DNA of 64,000 nt from Macrobrachium rosenbergii (Eukaryota; Arthropoda; Malacostraca; Decapoda; Palaemonidae), in contig NC_089753.1 of assembly GCF_040412425.1 (NCBI RefSeq), positions 43,396,913-43,460,912 on the forward strand, in the 5' to 3' direction. Numbering within the stretch: the stretch's first letter is position 1; each line of letters begins with the position of its first letter. A program made the position numbers and the translations under genes. Of this stretch, positions 12,201 to 24,829 are shown one piece after another. The notes below the pieces were generated by a model. It ran no database searches, was not told where the DNA came from, and saw nothing but the letters and a program-made list of their open reading frames with translations.

Positions 12201-15200
12201 AGAATGAATGAAGAGTCAAATGCAGGAACAAGATGGCTCAAGGCTGAAAAGACACAAGAAATCCTTTTTTGCTATTAACACGGAAGCACTAAAGGCATAC
12301 TGTGTGGGTTATTCCTGAGGGGGTAGGATACGTTTGATATTAAAGAAACTGACCTCTCACCCACCAAAGTTTAAAGAATCTCCAGTGTAAGAGAATAATA
12401 CTTTTTGCTGTATACTGAAAGTTTAGCAAGTACAGAAGAAGCCATGTCACTAAAAATTTAAGAACATCTCTCATCCATAAATGTTAGAGTTCTCTACAAA
12501 TGAATAGTACTGAACTTTATATTTCTGTAATACCATAGTTATGTGATCCAATTTGCTCTTATTTTAAGTATTTTCTGGTAGAGACAGACAAGACAGGTAC
12601 CATTTACCCTTGACATGGTCAGATATAAAAGAACCCACAGCGAGACACAGGTATGGGACATAGCAACTGGGATTCAACTCTGATAATTCATGATGTAGAT
12701 ATACTAAATGATCAGTAGTCAATATCACTCCATCATACCAAAATCAGTAATATATATTACTTGTACATGAATTTACAAGAAGCGGTCATCAGAAAAAAGT
12801 TTATCATCATCATTATAAAGTAACTTGAAAAACAGACCACTTAGTCGCACTGCTAGACTCTCATATGGCTGTTCAAAGGATTTACCTTTAAATAATTCAA
12901 ATGGACCAATGTACAGTTGAGGAATTTAGACAGCTTAGCGTGAAGATACAAAAGGGAATCAATGAAAAGTACAAAATAGAAAACAATGCAACTGGGGCTG
13001 AGGGACAATGCAAGGAGCCTTCACTACCATCAACAGCGTGCCAAACAAGGTACTGTACACAGGCCCTCCCTGTGGGGTAAAACAAGTTTAAAAAGACCAA
13101 TTGCTTCATGAAAGCTAAAATGCTGTTCCTCAAAACTACAATGAAATTTCACAGAACTCTAAAGTCAACCATTGGTATTATTTTGCAAACATGCAGAACA
13201 AAAACAGCATAATCTGGAACTATAAAACCATGAACCCAGCTTTTCCAGTGGAATGTGACCCTACTACACCGAATATAAACTTTTAAACAATATAACATAA
13301 TTACATAACAATATACATACAACAGGCATATCATAGTTTGTAACATCCATACTTGCACAAGAACTGTACATAACATCACACAACATCTATATAACATAGT
13401 ACACTATATAGTACAACAAAAAATAATAAAGCACTCCCTGTATACAAAACCTTTAGACTACTATACCCAATACTGTATTTACAAGGTTCCATGTAATAGC
13501 CAGAGGACCTGTTAAACTATTCTATTGTATTAAAAGCACTGGTTTTGAATAAGTTAGCACATGATATTGACTTACTACATCATAAATAACAGCTACAGTT
13601 ATAAAGTACCTTCATTTCATTTACTAAAAATTACATATATTGTATATGGGTATCTGCACTTATATTCAGTTAAATATTACAGCACATAAACAATTTAAGG
13701 CCTATACACAAAACAAAGGAACTCTTTGATATGAAATAGTACTTTACAATGCTCCTGCAAAATATCAAGATTTCATCATACATAACTTAGGCACTGACTG
13801 GGTTAAAAGTAACTTTTCTAACAACAACGAACCACTAAATTCATACAGTAAATAAGGAAATGTTTTGAAGTACAGTAACTCTCTTTAATTCCAATATCCA
13901 CAGCCAGAATGACAATTCTAACACGCCACAACAGTTACGATACTTGATCACAATACACTGTCAAAATGACAATGGAATCAAGCAGTCAAAATCATCTCTA
14001 AAACATCAGATAGGCAAAAATAGTGGATCTAAAATACTCAAACTGATAGTTGTTTCAGTGGTGATAATACTATGATGCACATATGAAACACCACATTAGC
14101 AAAGAACTTATGTTGACTCTGCACAGTAAACCACCAGAGAAATGGTCAGTAAATGTTTCATGATGTGTTGACATTGGTATACACACAAACCATGAAATAT
14201 CTACTTGTATCAAATTCTCTTATTACTAGAGCATCATGAAACTTCTTAATGTAAATGCTCGGTATGTACTGTGAAACTTTCTTGATACAACTGCCCGAGG
14301 ACTAAATTTACTTCTTTTGAATGCTTACTACATTTTACTGTCAAAACCAGCAAAACAATCTCCCTTTACCCAGTTAAAATTTTAATAACCAAATTTTATT
14401 CTCAGCTCAAAAGTGCTGTAATAAATTCCTTGAAGCCAAAACCACTGCACACATTTAAAAACAAGTTTTCATTGTGGTGTCCTAAGATTTGTAATTTAAA
14501 AAAAGACTAATGCAGCTCTAGTTTATTTCTTTTAAGTATTTTAGTTATCAAGAAGATTGTTAAACAGTACATGAGATCACAAGATTGTTAAACAGTGTAT
14601 GAGATCATAAGAGTGAAACAATATTGAATACAGTTTACCCCATCCAAGGGGTATTCTATGAGAACAAGATAACATGGCTTAATATAAACACATGTTGAGC
14701 ATTTTCCTCAAAACATAATTATGAGAGCAGCTGTATTTCGAAATTCAAAATCTCAACAACCATACAAAGAGTTCCAACACAATTACTTAACAACTACCCT
14801 ATTGTCACCTCATGCATCTGAAAACTATGCTTGTTATGTAATGTAACTAACTGATAAATCTATTGGGCTTAGTCACTGTTAAGTGAGGTTGAGTAGCAAA
14901 TAACTATGAACTCTCCAGCCTCAGAAAGATATAAAAACTTTGGCATGTAACCAGCCAATCTTTAGAACAAATTTTGAACAACATTGTACTCTAGTTAGTT
15001 ACCTTCAATGATGAATTTGGTCTGGGTCACAAAACAATAAGAATACTAACTTAAAAATTTATAGGATTGAGCATCTGAGTTTACCCAGATGAAAACCTAC
15101 AATGTAGAACTACAAAGATCTGGCAAATGAATTCTGAAAAATGTAATCCAACAAAATTTAAATATAGGTCACAGGAAAGTACCAACTGCTTGACGGAGAT

Positions 15201-15755
15201 GAATTACATAACAGTAACACCAAATGGTGAAAATGCAGCACTACACACATATAAGTTTCCTCTAACTTCAAGCAAAGAGGTACAGTATTGTACTTTCATT
15301 CCTCAGCAATAATCAATCATTTGCAGTTTTCTGATAGAAATCTAGAACAACCTTGAAAAATGTTGTCTCGTCAAAATATCTAAATTTCTTAAGTGATAAA
15401 CTTTGGCATTATTTGAAATACTATAGTGTAAAATTCTTAGTTAATGCAGATCTGCACATGAAATTCAAGTGCATTTATAAAAATTAAAGTCACCTCATCC
15501 ATTTAAATTGTTGTAACCTTAAAATATCACTGGTAATTAAAAATTTCACCTTACAATATGCCTATATTTTATAAATTTGTTTTTCATTAAATATCAAAAC
15601 TTCTCCAGCACGTAAACCTACCACATTAACAATTAAATAGAAAAGGTCGGTTAACTTGAGGATAACAATTTAACAAATAATCATCACGCTTTCTTCACAC
15701 CAAACATTATTATAAAAAGATTGAGCATAATTTGAAAAAGCTAAAGTAGTATTAA
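9246..15755. other. AT-rich stretch downstream of PGAP3; may contain its 3' UTR
   Basis: About 6.5 kb with no recognised exon and no long microsatellite, which is notable here. Several TTTATT hexamers (AATAAA on the - strand, for example near 14521) could serve as PGAP3 polyadenylation signals; none can be chosen by eye. Around 10381-10440 is a weak resemblance to the 3' part of SINE family A (CAGACCACTGAG). Confidence 0.4.
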
Positions 15756-15825
15756 TTATATTTGTTTCTTATAATCATGCCCAGATCCTCTCTGTGCCAG
15801 GTATAGACAATCATTTTCAAGAAAC
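15756..15825 (-). CDS. PGAP3: PGAP3 terminal coding exon
   Basis: Acceptor CTAATCTCTTTCAG. It completes the Lys codon, then FLENDCLYLAQ, then a polar tail ending in TAA at 15758-15756. The FLE.D.LYL pattern matches the C-terminus of vertebrate PGAP3. Confidence 0.92.
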
Positions 15826-18800
15826 CTGAAAGAGATTAGGAAAAATGAGTAACATACAGTGAATTTTAACAGCAATATTTTTACAAGATAAAGCATGACA
15901 TGATAATCCTGGCTTTCAAACAATGTTATAAACTTTAATTCCATCACAAAAGCATGTTGATAAGAATTCAAATTTAGACTGACTTCTCGTTTTAATTCCC
16001 AATTTCCAAATGCTATTTCAGTTTGGATGATCTAACTTTCAAAGACTGAGTCCACCAATTAGAACCTGTTAGTGTAGACATACAAGACAGCTAAATATTT
16101 AGTCTGATTAAAATTTATTTTTCACTTAAAACCCATTGCTTTAGCCTTTTCTGCATCTGAGTGAAATTCCACACATTCCAAACTTGGAAGAAGAAACGAA
16201 GAACAACCACCACAACAAGGATTACTACTACTACATTACAAACAGAAAGCAACCATTAAGTCTCTTTCAAATCCCATCTGGCAATATGGATTACTTAATA
16301 GCCTATGCTTCCTAAACCAAGCAGTTTTTAAACTGGAGGGGTTTGAAACATGAGGTCCAATGTCTTGACTATGCTATCATATTTTAATTTTTGGGGAGGA
16401 TTTGCCAACTGAATTTTACTTTTGCTTAATAGGTCATAAATTTGAGTTCAATATTATTATATCTATTTTAGAGGCCAACATGAGTATACTGTATTGTTAA
16501 TTAGGTCTTCGTCCTTTTGGTAGTACCGTTCTTTGTCAATTATTCACAGAATCCTGCCAAGCAACCTTTACATTTATATAGTCAGCTTTGGTAATTGCCA
16601 TCTAGTTTTCCCAATTGGATGTTTGTGGGGGTTTTAACCATTCATTTATCCTTTTTACTCAATGAAGACATCTTATGAAGGAAATCATGATACTGTAATA
16701 AGTTATTTTCCAGTGTCTGACATGCAATCTTCGAGTCAGTTTTCTATATAAAACCTTGACTAATCACTTGCGCAGAGCAAGTCTAAAGTTGTATGACGTT
16801 TGAATTTTCCCTTTGGTCATTTTGTTTCCCATATGACTCTAGTGTTTTAAATGGGTACAGTTTTTAGTTTGTTAAAGGGAATGAGTACAACATTCATTTT
16901 CAGGCACTGGTCATTAACAGCTACAGGAAAAAACTGTTTGTCACTACACAAAGTTCATTATGTTTCATCAAAGCATCTTTCCATGCCTTTCACAAAGCTA
17001 CACTACAGGACACAAGAACCCCTCTCTTACAGGTGTCCTAGGGCTTAAACAAAGGTATACACAATGCTCTCCGTGCTTTGAAGGTCATGTGTGCACTGAT
17101 ATTGGGCCAAATACTAGAGGCAAAGTTTGACATCAGACTTTCACTTTGCGTGACCATGTCAGCTACTCAGATTCTATGGGTAAGGAGAAATTCCGTTCAA
17201 CTTCGCTTTTGTTCATGTTCTGAAAGCAATACAGTCATTCTTCCATTCAACAGTTTACCTCTTTCCATATTCACAGCACTAAAATTTACATCATATGTTG
17301 CTGATTTTGTTCTAACCTTTCAAAATCTAAGCTGGGGAGGAGGAGTCATCCCAAAGTGAGTGTAAGTAAAGAAAAGGAAAAGGTTCAGAAGCAAGGAAGC
17401 CTTTTGAGCAAGGGCTGAGTTATTAAAAGATTCTACGTATCTATTCTGTGAAGCGCCAACACAAGGGCATTTAACAAACATGTTGTACTGACTGAATACA
17501 TTTAATTCAGTTTGTTTGATTGGTTGTTGGCAATTTCCCAAAACTATGAGACTTACACAAATTTTGATATATTTCACACTCCTGTTGCAACATGTCAAAC
17601 CTATTTTTTCATATTTCCTCTTTTCATACATTGGCTGGCCCCACAATTTCTTGGCTTCAAGGTGGGTTAACCAAAATCAGTTTTTACCAAGCTATTATGT
17701 CATCCAACAAAATCTTTTCTGTCTTGAAACTGAATCTTATCTAGTCACCATAAACATAGCCCCACTACATTTTATGAATTATGTTTATTTTAGTTGATGA
17801 TCTCTTCGAAGATTATCATCAATTTAGTTAATACATTTCATCATGCAATTTAACTAATAAATTATTCCCTGTAGTGCCTTGTTAAATTGGAATTAACTTT
17901 CCATGAATTCTGCACAGCCACTCAAAATTAGGAGGCAGCTTGAACACAAATTTACCAAAGCTGACTAAATCTAAACGATTTTCCTTTAATAATTTTGCAT
18001 TTCCGAGAGACTATACAGGTCACAAAAATTGTCGGTGTACTTAACAGTATTGTACAAACACCACCCTACTTATAAACATCCAGAGATACAAACAAATTAA
18101 ATTCTGTTCAGAGCACTCCCCTTTGCCACCCGTAAGTTCAGACTTTGTTCTGCACACCTGTTTATAAAATACAACTGTATGTACTGTACACTGAACTGTA
18201 CTTTGGGATGAAAACACATACAGTACTGTATTGCCTTTGTAGCATACTGTACTTAAACAGGCATGAAGAACACAGTAACCAACTTACAAATAACTCAGCA
18301 TACGAACGGCTTCCTGGAACACAACTTTTTTTGTACGTAGGGTTGTGTCTGTATATGCAAAATATTAAGTAAAATTACATAAATAAGCATCCAACTTACT
18401 TGTACCAAATAAATGGAAGAGGAGCTGTTGCTAAATGCCACAACGCATGAGCGTCCACAGCCCAAAATATAGGAGGAAAATCTCCAAGTTCCAGCAGCAT
18501 GGACGATAAAGCTCCCACAACTGTGAAAATACACCACCGCGCATACGGTCTCTTCTCTACACGAGGCACGGCCCAAGCTATCCAACCACAGCCATTAAGC
18601 AAGCCTTTAATATAAAAATGGATACAAATACTTCAGTGGATATATATACCAATAATGTGATAACAATCAACTGAAGACTACTGGGAGGTTTGGGTGTCAT
18701 TAAAGAATACTAATGCACCCAGTACATACAGTGTACACATAATATAATAAAACGATCTACAAAAGACCTTTTTAATGAAAACTGATTTCATTCTATTTTT

Positions 18801-19163
18801 TCCTCCATTCCTTTTGGTCTTTTCCACCAATCTGCCTCACCTCTTTTACCTACTCAACTATAATTTTTCATTTCTTATATCAGACTATATCCTGTAGGCC
18901 AGCCCTTAGTCTGTAAAGTGTGACTTGGTGGTTGGCTTAAACTACTTCACAACAATAATACATACTATATTTATTCATGCAACAGCACTTCTCATACTCC
19001 CACTAAAGTTATTCAAGCAATTTTTTTTAAATCATCAATTTAGGTGTACAAGAGTTTCATTTAAAAGCACATTCACAGAAAGCTTAATTACTAAAAATAT
19101 TTGTTTTGTTTATCTCAAGCTTATGTTCCATTCTAGTGACTATTTTGTGAATAACAGATAACG

Positions 19164-19253
<90 letters not shown>

Positions 19254-22200
19254 TGGCAATTATAAGTAAAAATAAAAAACCTAAGAAAATGGCTTCACAC
19301 CCAACAGATGGGGAGAATATGACCAGCTGCCACTTCACTCCTCCAAGGCAGACTTGAAAGCCAATGTACAAGACTGGGTATCATATCTTTAAACATCTAA
19401 TCCATAATTGTAAAAACAATATGAAAGAGCTGGGAAAACTGAATGTTTGCATAAAGATTTTTTTTTTAAATAGCAATTAGTTTGATGAGTAGGACATCTA
19501 AAAAATATAAAAAATTTCATAACTTCTTTAACCAACAAATAAACTCAAAACATCAAATATGCAAAATCTGTCTGCCAATTTTTTTATTCATGTTATGTAG
19601 CAATCGCAACACCATCTTTGACATTTGATGTTACAGTATTACATTTACTCCTACACCTCATCCACATTGTCACTTTTTCCAAACATTTTCTACCTTACTT
19701 CCTTTAACATTACCACACTCTTGGATATGCTTAAACCAGTTTTCAGTTCTCTCTTCTTTATTTATCCCTTCCTCTAACATCTCTTCCCAACTCAAGTATA
19801 AATATTAGGGCATTTGTATACTTCCCCAAAGTCCTTCCTTTCTGTATTCCTTTCTACCACTCTCACTTACAATGATACATAAGCCTTAGTCATTGTCATG
19901 AATTAAGTGCAAGAAATGTTTTGAAAAAAAAAAATTGGAAGGCTAAAAAAGATCACTATAAATATAACATTGACAACTTTTGATATTGCATGGAAAAAAT
20001 TATGCTTTAACTCACCTACGAAAACATTAACTTTCATGTTATAACCATAATCAAATTTCTTTCTAGTAAGATACCACACATGATAAGTGAAGAACAGACC
20101 ACATAAAACAGCGATGACTTCCTTCCTACGCCACCTCCTTGGACCCGATAACCTGAAAAATCATGTTTGTTATTAAATCTCAATTAAGTAAACAGGTAAT
20201 TAGTAATCATAAAATACTGTACTTAGAAAATAATAAATCTAAAAAGAATGATAACACTGTTTTTGTGAAACAAGTTTTCTTGTACAAACCAAGTAATCAC
20301 AACAGTGATGAAGTTTAAGAACAGTAAGCACACAAATTACTGGAGAAGTCACTAAAGCTTGGATTGGCTCCTGACTTCTGGCATCAGAAGCCACAACAAA
20401 ACCAAACACCACAGCTTACTGGTGATAGTTAAAAGGTACCTCATTCTGCAAAACAAAAATGATTCGTTGACAAAATTAAAAACCATCGAAGAAGCAAAGA
20501 CGAGTGCCCTCTGAAGGGAACAATGATGTACTTTTCCATTCACACAATGAAACAAAAGCATCTTACTTCAAGATTATAAGCGTGTTAATAGTTGCTTAAA
20601 AAATAAATGGCAGAAAGATGTCAGCACATTTTTTACCCGATACTGACCTTGAATCTTCATTACAACCACATGTGGAAAAACTTTTGAGTTTTAAAAGAAG
20701 AGGGTTAGCAAATAGCTGGTTGCCACTAGCAGAAATAGAGAGATGAAAGTGTCAGCATTTCTATACAGTGGGTTCAGGCCTGTCCCGATGTAAGAAAAAT
20801 GGGAATTGGCCATTGTCCCTCACCACTTGCTGCTACTTGGTCAATGATGCATAGCAAGCAGCATGGAATCAATGAAGAACATAATCCTTTATTGACTTCC
20901 AAGTTCAACTGTTAAACTAGGATCTTACATGTACCTTCTGCTAACTGATGTTGAAACTTGCCTGTTCCCGCCATTATCATCCCAAGAGATACAATGCCAA
21001 TCAAAGGATTCCTGCTGGGGTCTCATGAACTATAGAACAGTCATGGTCAAAATACAAGATTGTCAACCCCACAACACCAATCCTTCTTGACTGCAAGAGT
21101 GGTACTATTTATGGTTGTAAATCCCCAATGAAGGAAGAGGGCCATAGCAGTGAGGGCCACTGTTATGGCAGTTTGCAATACAAAAATGTTAATAAAATTA
21201 AAATGATGAACACAAGACTAAAATACCCAATGGAAATGGTACTTGAATTACCCACAAAACAATGAACAAAATTCATAAGCAACAAAATGGTATAAAATGA
21301 GCCTGTCTTAATAGTACTGAGTGTTACATTTACCCTCTTTCAAAAAGAAAAGCACATAAAGACAACAATGGAAGAAGACAATTATTGAACATGCAACTGA
21401 ATGTTGTTTCAAAATGACAAGCAAAATAGCAAGGGAGATTCTAGTAGAGGTGTGCACCTTGCTACAAACACATGAATTATGGGGAGGATAGCTAGCCCCA
21501 ACTAATGGGTCCTGAGGGCGCATACTTAAACAATCACTGATTTCTGTCTGGGTGATGAAAGGCAGCATGTCTGGGGACATACAAGACCACAAATTTGGGC
21601 AAGATATGATTGCTGGGGCTGTGATGGAACAAACTTGCTTTCCAGTTACAGAAAAATAGTACTTTTGCAAAGCAAATCCACGGCTAGAACTAAAATCTCT
21701 GTATGAACCCTAATTACAAAAATCAGAACTGGAACAACTGACTAAAAAAAGCACACATGAAGCATTGAAGTCCATTACATCATGATAGCACTGACTGAAA
21801 TTGTTTGTAACAGGCATCAACTTCTAACACCAAATCTAATGCTATCAAGTGCTATGTGAATGCACTGAGGGTCTTGGCAGCATCGCTTTGAATGTCAGTT
21901 GCATTACTTCAAACTGTCTTTTACTTGCCATCAGTTCCCATCTAGTGATCATACTTCTAAAATTTTATCCTGTTCTTACTTTCAGCTTCATGGGAATCAA
22001 GATGATCTCACTGAACTATTTACAAAGCATTAAGGAAGCTGCATTAGCCTTACCTTACAAACAGGCCAAACAGCGAAAAGAGAACCATGGAGAAGGCACA
22101 AAAATAATCCATACGCTCCGTCCATGGTGTGTCACGTGCATGGAAGATCACTGACCAAGTCCAGGCATTAATACATATCTGGAAATATCAACCTACCATA

Positions 22201-24547
22201 TTATTTCTTTGCTAAAATTACTGGTGGTTATTTGTACAACACAGTTCAAATGTTTTGAATTATCCTGCTGTACTGTGGTGACATATAAAACTTTGATGTT
22301 AAAACTGGTAAATATACCCTACACATCTAATTATAAGGCAAATATGTCAGAAACAGAACTAGCATCTTCATCTACTATAATATCTGAAATACAAATGCAA
22401 AGTAATATTGATACCCAGTGTCAATGCAATTGGGAGAGGGGATTTCATATTCATCAAATAACTGGACGAGAGACGAGACAGAAAAAGGTAAAGGAGACAC
22501 TGAACTTTACAATGTGCATGCACGAGAATCAGTCACAAAAGTCTAGATTGCACCACCACCCACAAGACAATAAAACAACATACTTACCACAGCATGAACA
22601 TGCCACAACCTATAGAGAGGAGCAAAGGGAGGTACTGATTGCCGAAACTTACGAAGACCAATAGCATGTGCTAGCAAATTGAGAATGGAGAAAACTACAG
22701 ATGCAGGCTCTTGCATACCCCATAACCTTACAAATGGCCACTGAAAGGTAAAGTTTTTATCAGTTACGTAATACAGCAACTCGTGCACAGTGAAGAAATC
22801 AAATGTCTGTTATAATAATCTACAGTGTCCTGGCTAAATATTTCCTCAAAAATAATTGAAATCTACTCTAAAAGGCTTAATAGTGAGTGATATCATACAA
22901 AGTTAAATAGATGGTACTTTTTAAACTTTTTTCTGCTGAAAATTCAAAAGGGGTGGATAACTAAATTTGTTAAATTTGGATCTGAAAGAGCAAACAAACT
23001 ACGAGAAAAAGGCATATCCCAGATAGAAGCAAATGACCTACATTTTAGTGAATGGGGCTTTTTAGAAATTAAAAACAAAATCTCTAGACAGCCTATAGGA
23101 CCTCACTAACACCCCCAAAATACAGTATTTGTGTTGGGTTGGAAATGGAACCTACAAAACTTGTTGTTAACCCGTCTTTCTATGCTTTTATCACACAAAT
23201 TATATAGAGCAACTTTGCTTCAATATACATGACATATGATCCAGCAACTTTGCACCTCCTTTGTACTTTCATTGCTGAAGGGACTTAATAAATCACTAAG
23301 TCACAGACCTATCTAAGAAATATGTCATCATTACAACTCCTGAATACAAAGAGAAAGGCTGACATACAGTAAACCCCCATATTCGCGTTCTTACGACTCG
23401 CAGACTCACATATTCGCAGATTTCTCTGTGGAACTTATCTAGCCATTATTCGCGGAAAATTCGCCCATTCGCTGTATTTTTCACTGAGAAATATTCACTA
23501 ATTACTGTATTTTAATATTTTCATGACTAAATGCACTTTTTGTGATAAAACTATTAAAATACTCAGGTATAAGCATTTTTTGAGGATTTTTCCTGTGTTT
23601 AAACTATCAAAATAGGCAGTTCTATGTGTTTTTAGGGGGGTTTTAAGTATCTGCGGATTTTAGCTATTTGCGGGGGTGGGGTGCGGTGTGCATCCCCCAT
23701 GAATACGGGAGGTTTACTGTATAAAGAAAACTTGAAAGTATTTTATTTTCCATGCTTCTTCAAAATTTACACAAAAATTTCTCCCAAAAGTGGGTGATAT
23801 TTAGAACTAATAATTGTTTTAATAAAAAATGTACTACACATTACAGGGACCACAATTACACTTTGAAACTTCATCTACCATGAATCTGCTAAGAATTGCT
23901 CTAAATGCTTTATGTATCAGAACAATTCAAAATGGGGAATAAAACTGTAAAAAAAATACTGCAATATTTACTATAGAGCAAAAATATAAATTTCAAACAA
24001 AAGTTTCTTGCTTTCATATTTGCAAGTGATGTCACAAGATATTTCAGTTCCATTAAGCATCCTACCCATGAAACTGAAATATTAGAAAGAAAAATGAAAT
24101 AAAAATACTACCTTGCCAAAAAATTGAGGTACATCATAACCTCGACTAACAAATACGTTGGTTGTCTGCCACATGCAGTTATATCTACATTCATCATCGC
24201 AGGTCCACTGGAGGACTTTTTCACTTAGACTCTGCAACGATTCATACACAGCAACATCCCGACCTGTAGAAACAATAAAATATCTGTAACCGATGTAATT
24301 ATGGTAATCATCAATCTTGCAAATTTTAGCAAATTCACGTTCTTGTCTCATTATCATCAATAAAAACTGATATTCAGTATCACACGCAGTGCAGGAATAT
24401 ACAAAAGTACGATATAAAAAACTTACTTGAGGAACAATTATTAAAATGGCATACATGATAACAGCCTGTATATTCATTTGACGCATCACCTCTTGATGCT
24501 TGTGCAACTTGCACAAGAATTATTCCTAATATCACTGTTGTCAACAT
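15756..24547 (-). CDS. PGAP3: PGAP3 / Per1-like post-GPI attachment to proteins factor 3, complete, seven coding exons
   Basis: A Golgi/ER multi-pass membrane protein of the CREST superfamily, needed for fatty-acid remodelling of GPI anchors (removal of the unsaturated sn-2 acyl chain). Coding exons on the - strand: 24547-24427, 24263-24112, 22740-22588, 22178-22054, 20152-20016, 18604-18400, 15825-15756. All introns are GT-AG and all phases join, giving 320 residues, the same length as the human protein as I recall it. A signal peptide (MLTTVILGIILVQVAQA) is followed by the Cys-rich lumenal part with WTCDDECRYNCMW (60-72) and VPQFFGK. Then come WPFVRLWGMQEPAS, INAWTWSVIFHARDTPWTER (145-164) followed by MDYF, KKFDYGYN (215-222), and DFPPIFWAVDAHALWH (271-286). 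Candidate catalytic residues of the family are H155, D158/D166, H282 and H286. The C-terminus, FLENDCLYLAQ, matches the family end. The ATG is 9 nt after an acceptor, so a non-coding first exon lies upstream. A MITE sits in one intron. Confidence 0.96.
18400..18604 (-). CDS. PGAP3: PGAP3 coding exon 6 (DAHALWH motif)
   Basis: Acceptor TATATTAAAG, donor GTAAGT at 18399. 67 codons, including LLELGDFPPIFWAVDAHALW followed by HLATAPLPFIWY. The two His of DAHALWH are the expected metal or catalytic histidines. Confidence 0.96.
19166..19251. repeat. (GA)n microsatellite in PGAP3 intron
   Basis: 86 bp of uninterrupted GA in the intron between coding exons 5 and 6. Confidence 0.98.
20016..20152 (-). 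CDS. PGAP3: PGAP3 coding exon 5
   Basis: Acceptor GATTTTTCAG, donor GTGAGT at 20015. It reads LSGPRRWRRKEVIAVLCGLF, then FTYHVWYLTRKKFDYGYNMK. The FDYGYN box is conserved in the family. Confidence 0.95.
20640..21720. other. Unassigned intronic sequence of moderate complexity
   Basis: Within the intron between PGAP3 exons 4 and 5, this stretch is less AT-rich than its flanks and holds a 120-codon open frame on the - strand (21308-21670) without recognisable motifs. It looks like an old inserted element rather than a gene, but no termini were identified. Confidence 0.25.
22054..22178 (-). CDS. PGAP3: PGAP3 coding exon 4 (catalytic His/Asp region)
   Basis: Acceptor ATTTCCAG, donor GTAAGG at 22053. 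It encodes INAWTWSVIFHARDTPWTER followed by MDYFCAFSMVLFSL. The W.S..FH.RDT..TE.MDY pattern is diagnostic of Per1/PGAP3. Confidence 0.95.
22588..22740 (-). CDS. PGAP3: PGAP3 coding exon 3 (first membrane segment)
   Basis: Acceptor ACCTTTCAG, donor GTAAGT at 22587. 51 codons from WPFVRLWGMQEPASVVFS to YRLWHVHAV. It corresponds to the WPF..FFQEPAS region and the first transmembrane span of the family. Confidence 0.95.
23367..23719. mobile_element. MITE with TA target-site duplication (Tc1/mariner/pogo-like)
   Basis: A 353-bp element in the intron between PGAP3 coding exons 2 and 3. The left end, CAGTAAACCCCCATATTCGC, matches the inverted right end (CAGTAAACCTCCCGTATTCA on the other strand). 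TA dinucleotides flank it at 23365-23366 and 23720-23721. No transposase is present. TIRs starting CAG and TA duplications fit the Tc1/mariner/pogo superfamily. Confidence 0.85.
24112..24263 (-). CDS. PGAP3: PGAP3 coding exon 2 (Cys-rich lumenal segment)
   Basis: Acceptor TTTCTACAG ending at 24264, donor GTAGTA from 24111. It carries WTCDDECRYNCMW, the most recognisable lumenal motif of the family, and ends VPQFFGK in phase 0. Confidence 0.95.
24427..24547 (-). CDS. PGAP3: PGAP3 coding exon 1 (signal peptide, first Cys)
   Basis: ATG at 24547-24545, donor GTAAGT at 24426. 40 codons plus one base. It encodes the signal peptide and YTGCYHVCHFNNCSS. Immediately upstream (24557-24558) is AG after a T-rich tract, read as TTTTTTTCCCTAAACAG. 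The exon therefore starts at 24556 and the 5' UTR is split by an intron. Confidence 0.93.
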
Positions 24548-24701
24548 TTTTTGCACCTGTTTAGGGAAAAAAATTAGAACTGCATGAATCATGGACGTAC
24601 TGTACCTGGCTAGACTAACATACACTCATATGGTACAGAACCCTACCGGGCACCTATGCCATAATAACCTCCTATACTATACTCATGTTCACATACACAT
24701 T

Positions 24702-24829
24702 TTACAATTGAGCTTTTCAGTCGAGAAACATGCCAAGTGCCATTTTTAAAATATAATAAATTAAATTAAAATACACTTTGACTCAGGATGGCGCTTGGCA
24801 TGTTTCTCGACTGACAGCCTCAATTGTAA
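24702..24829. repeat. Foldback (inverted repeat), ~41-bp arms
   Basis: Left arm 24702-24742 and right arm 24788-24829 share CAGTCGAGAAACATGCCAAG in opposite orientation and begin and end with CAATTG. The AT-rich loop is about 45 bp. It lies about 150 bp upstream of the first PGAP3 coding exon, in the 5' intron or promoter region. Confidence 0.88.

Noticed and set aside
12781..12840. Acidic stretch ending in a stop on the - strand, first considered as the last PGAP3 exon
   Set aside because: The exon at 15756-15825 has a much better acceptor, matches the FLE.D.LYL family end and completes the split Lys codon.
22209..22664. 151-codon + strand open frame
   Set aside because: It overlaps PGAP3 coding exon 3 on the opposite strand and has no family motif; a shadow of the real exon and intron.
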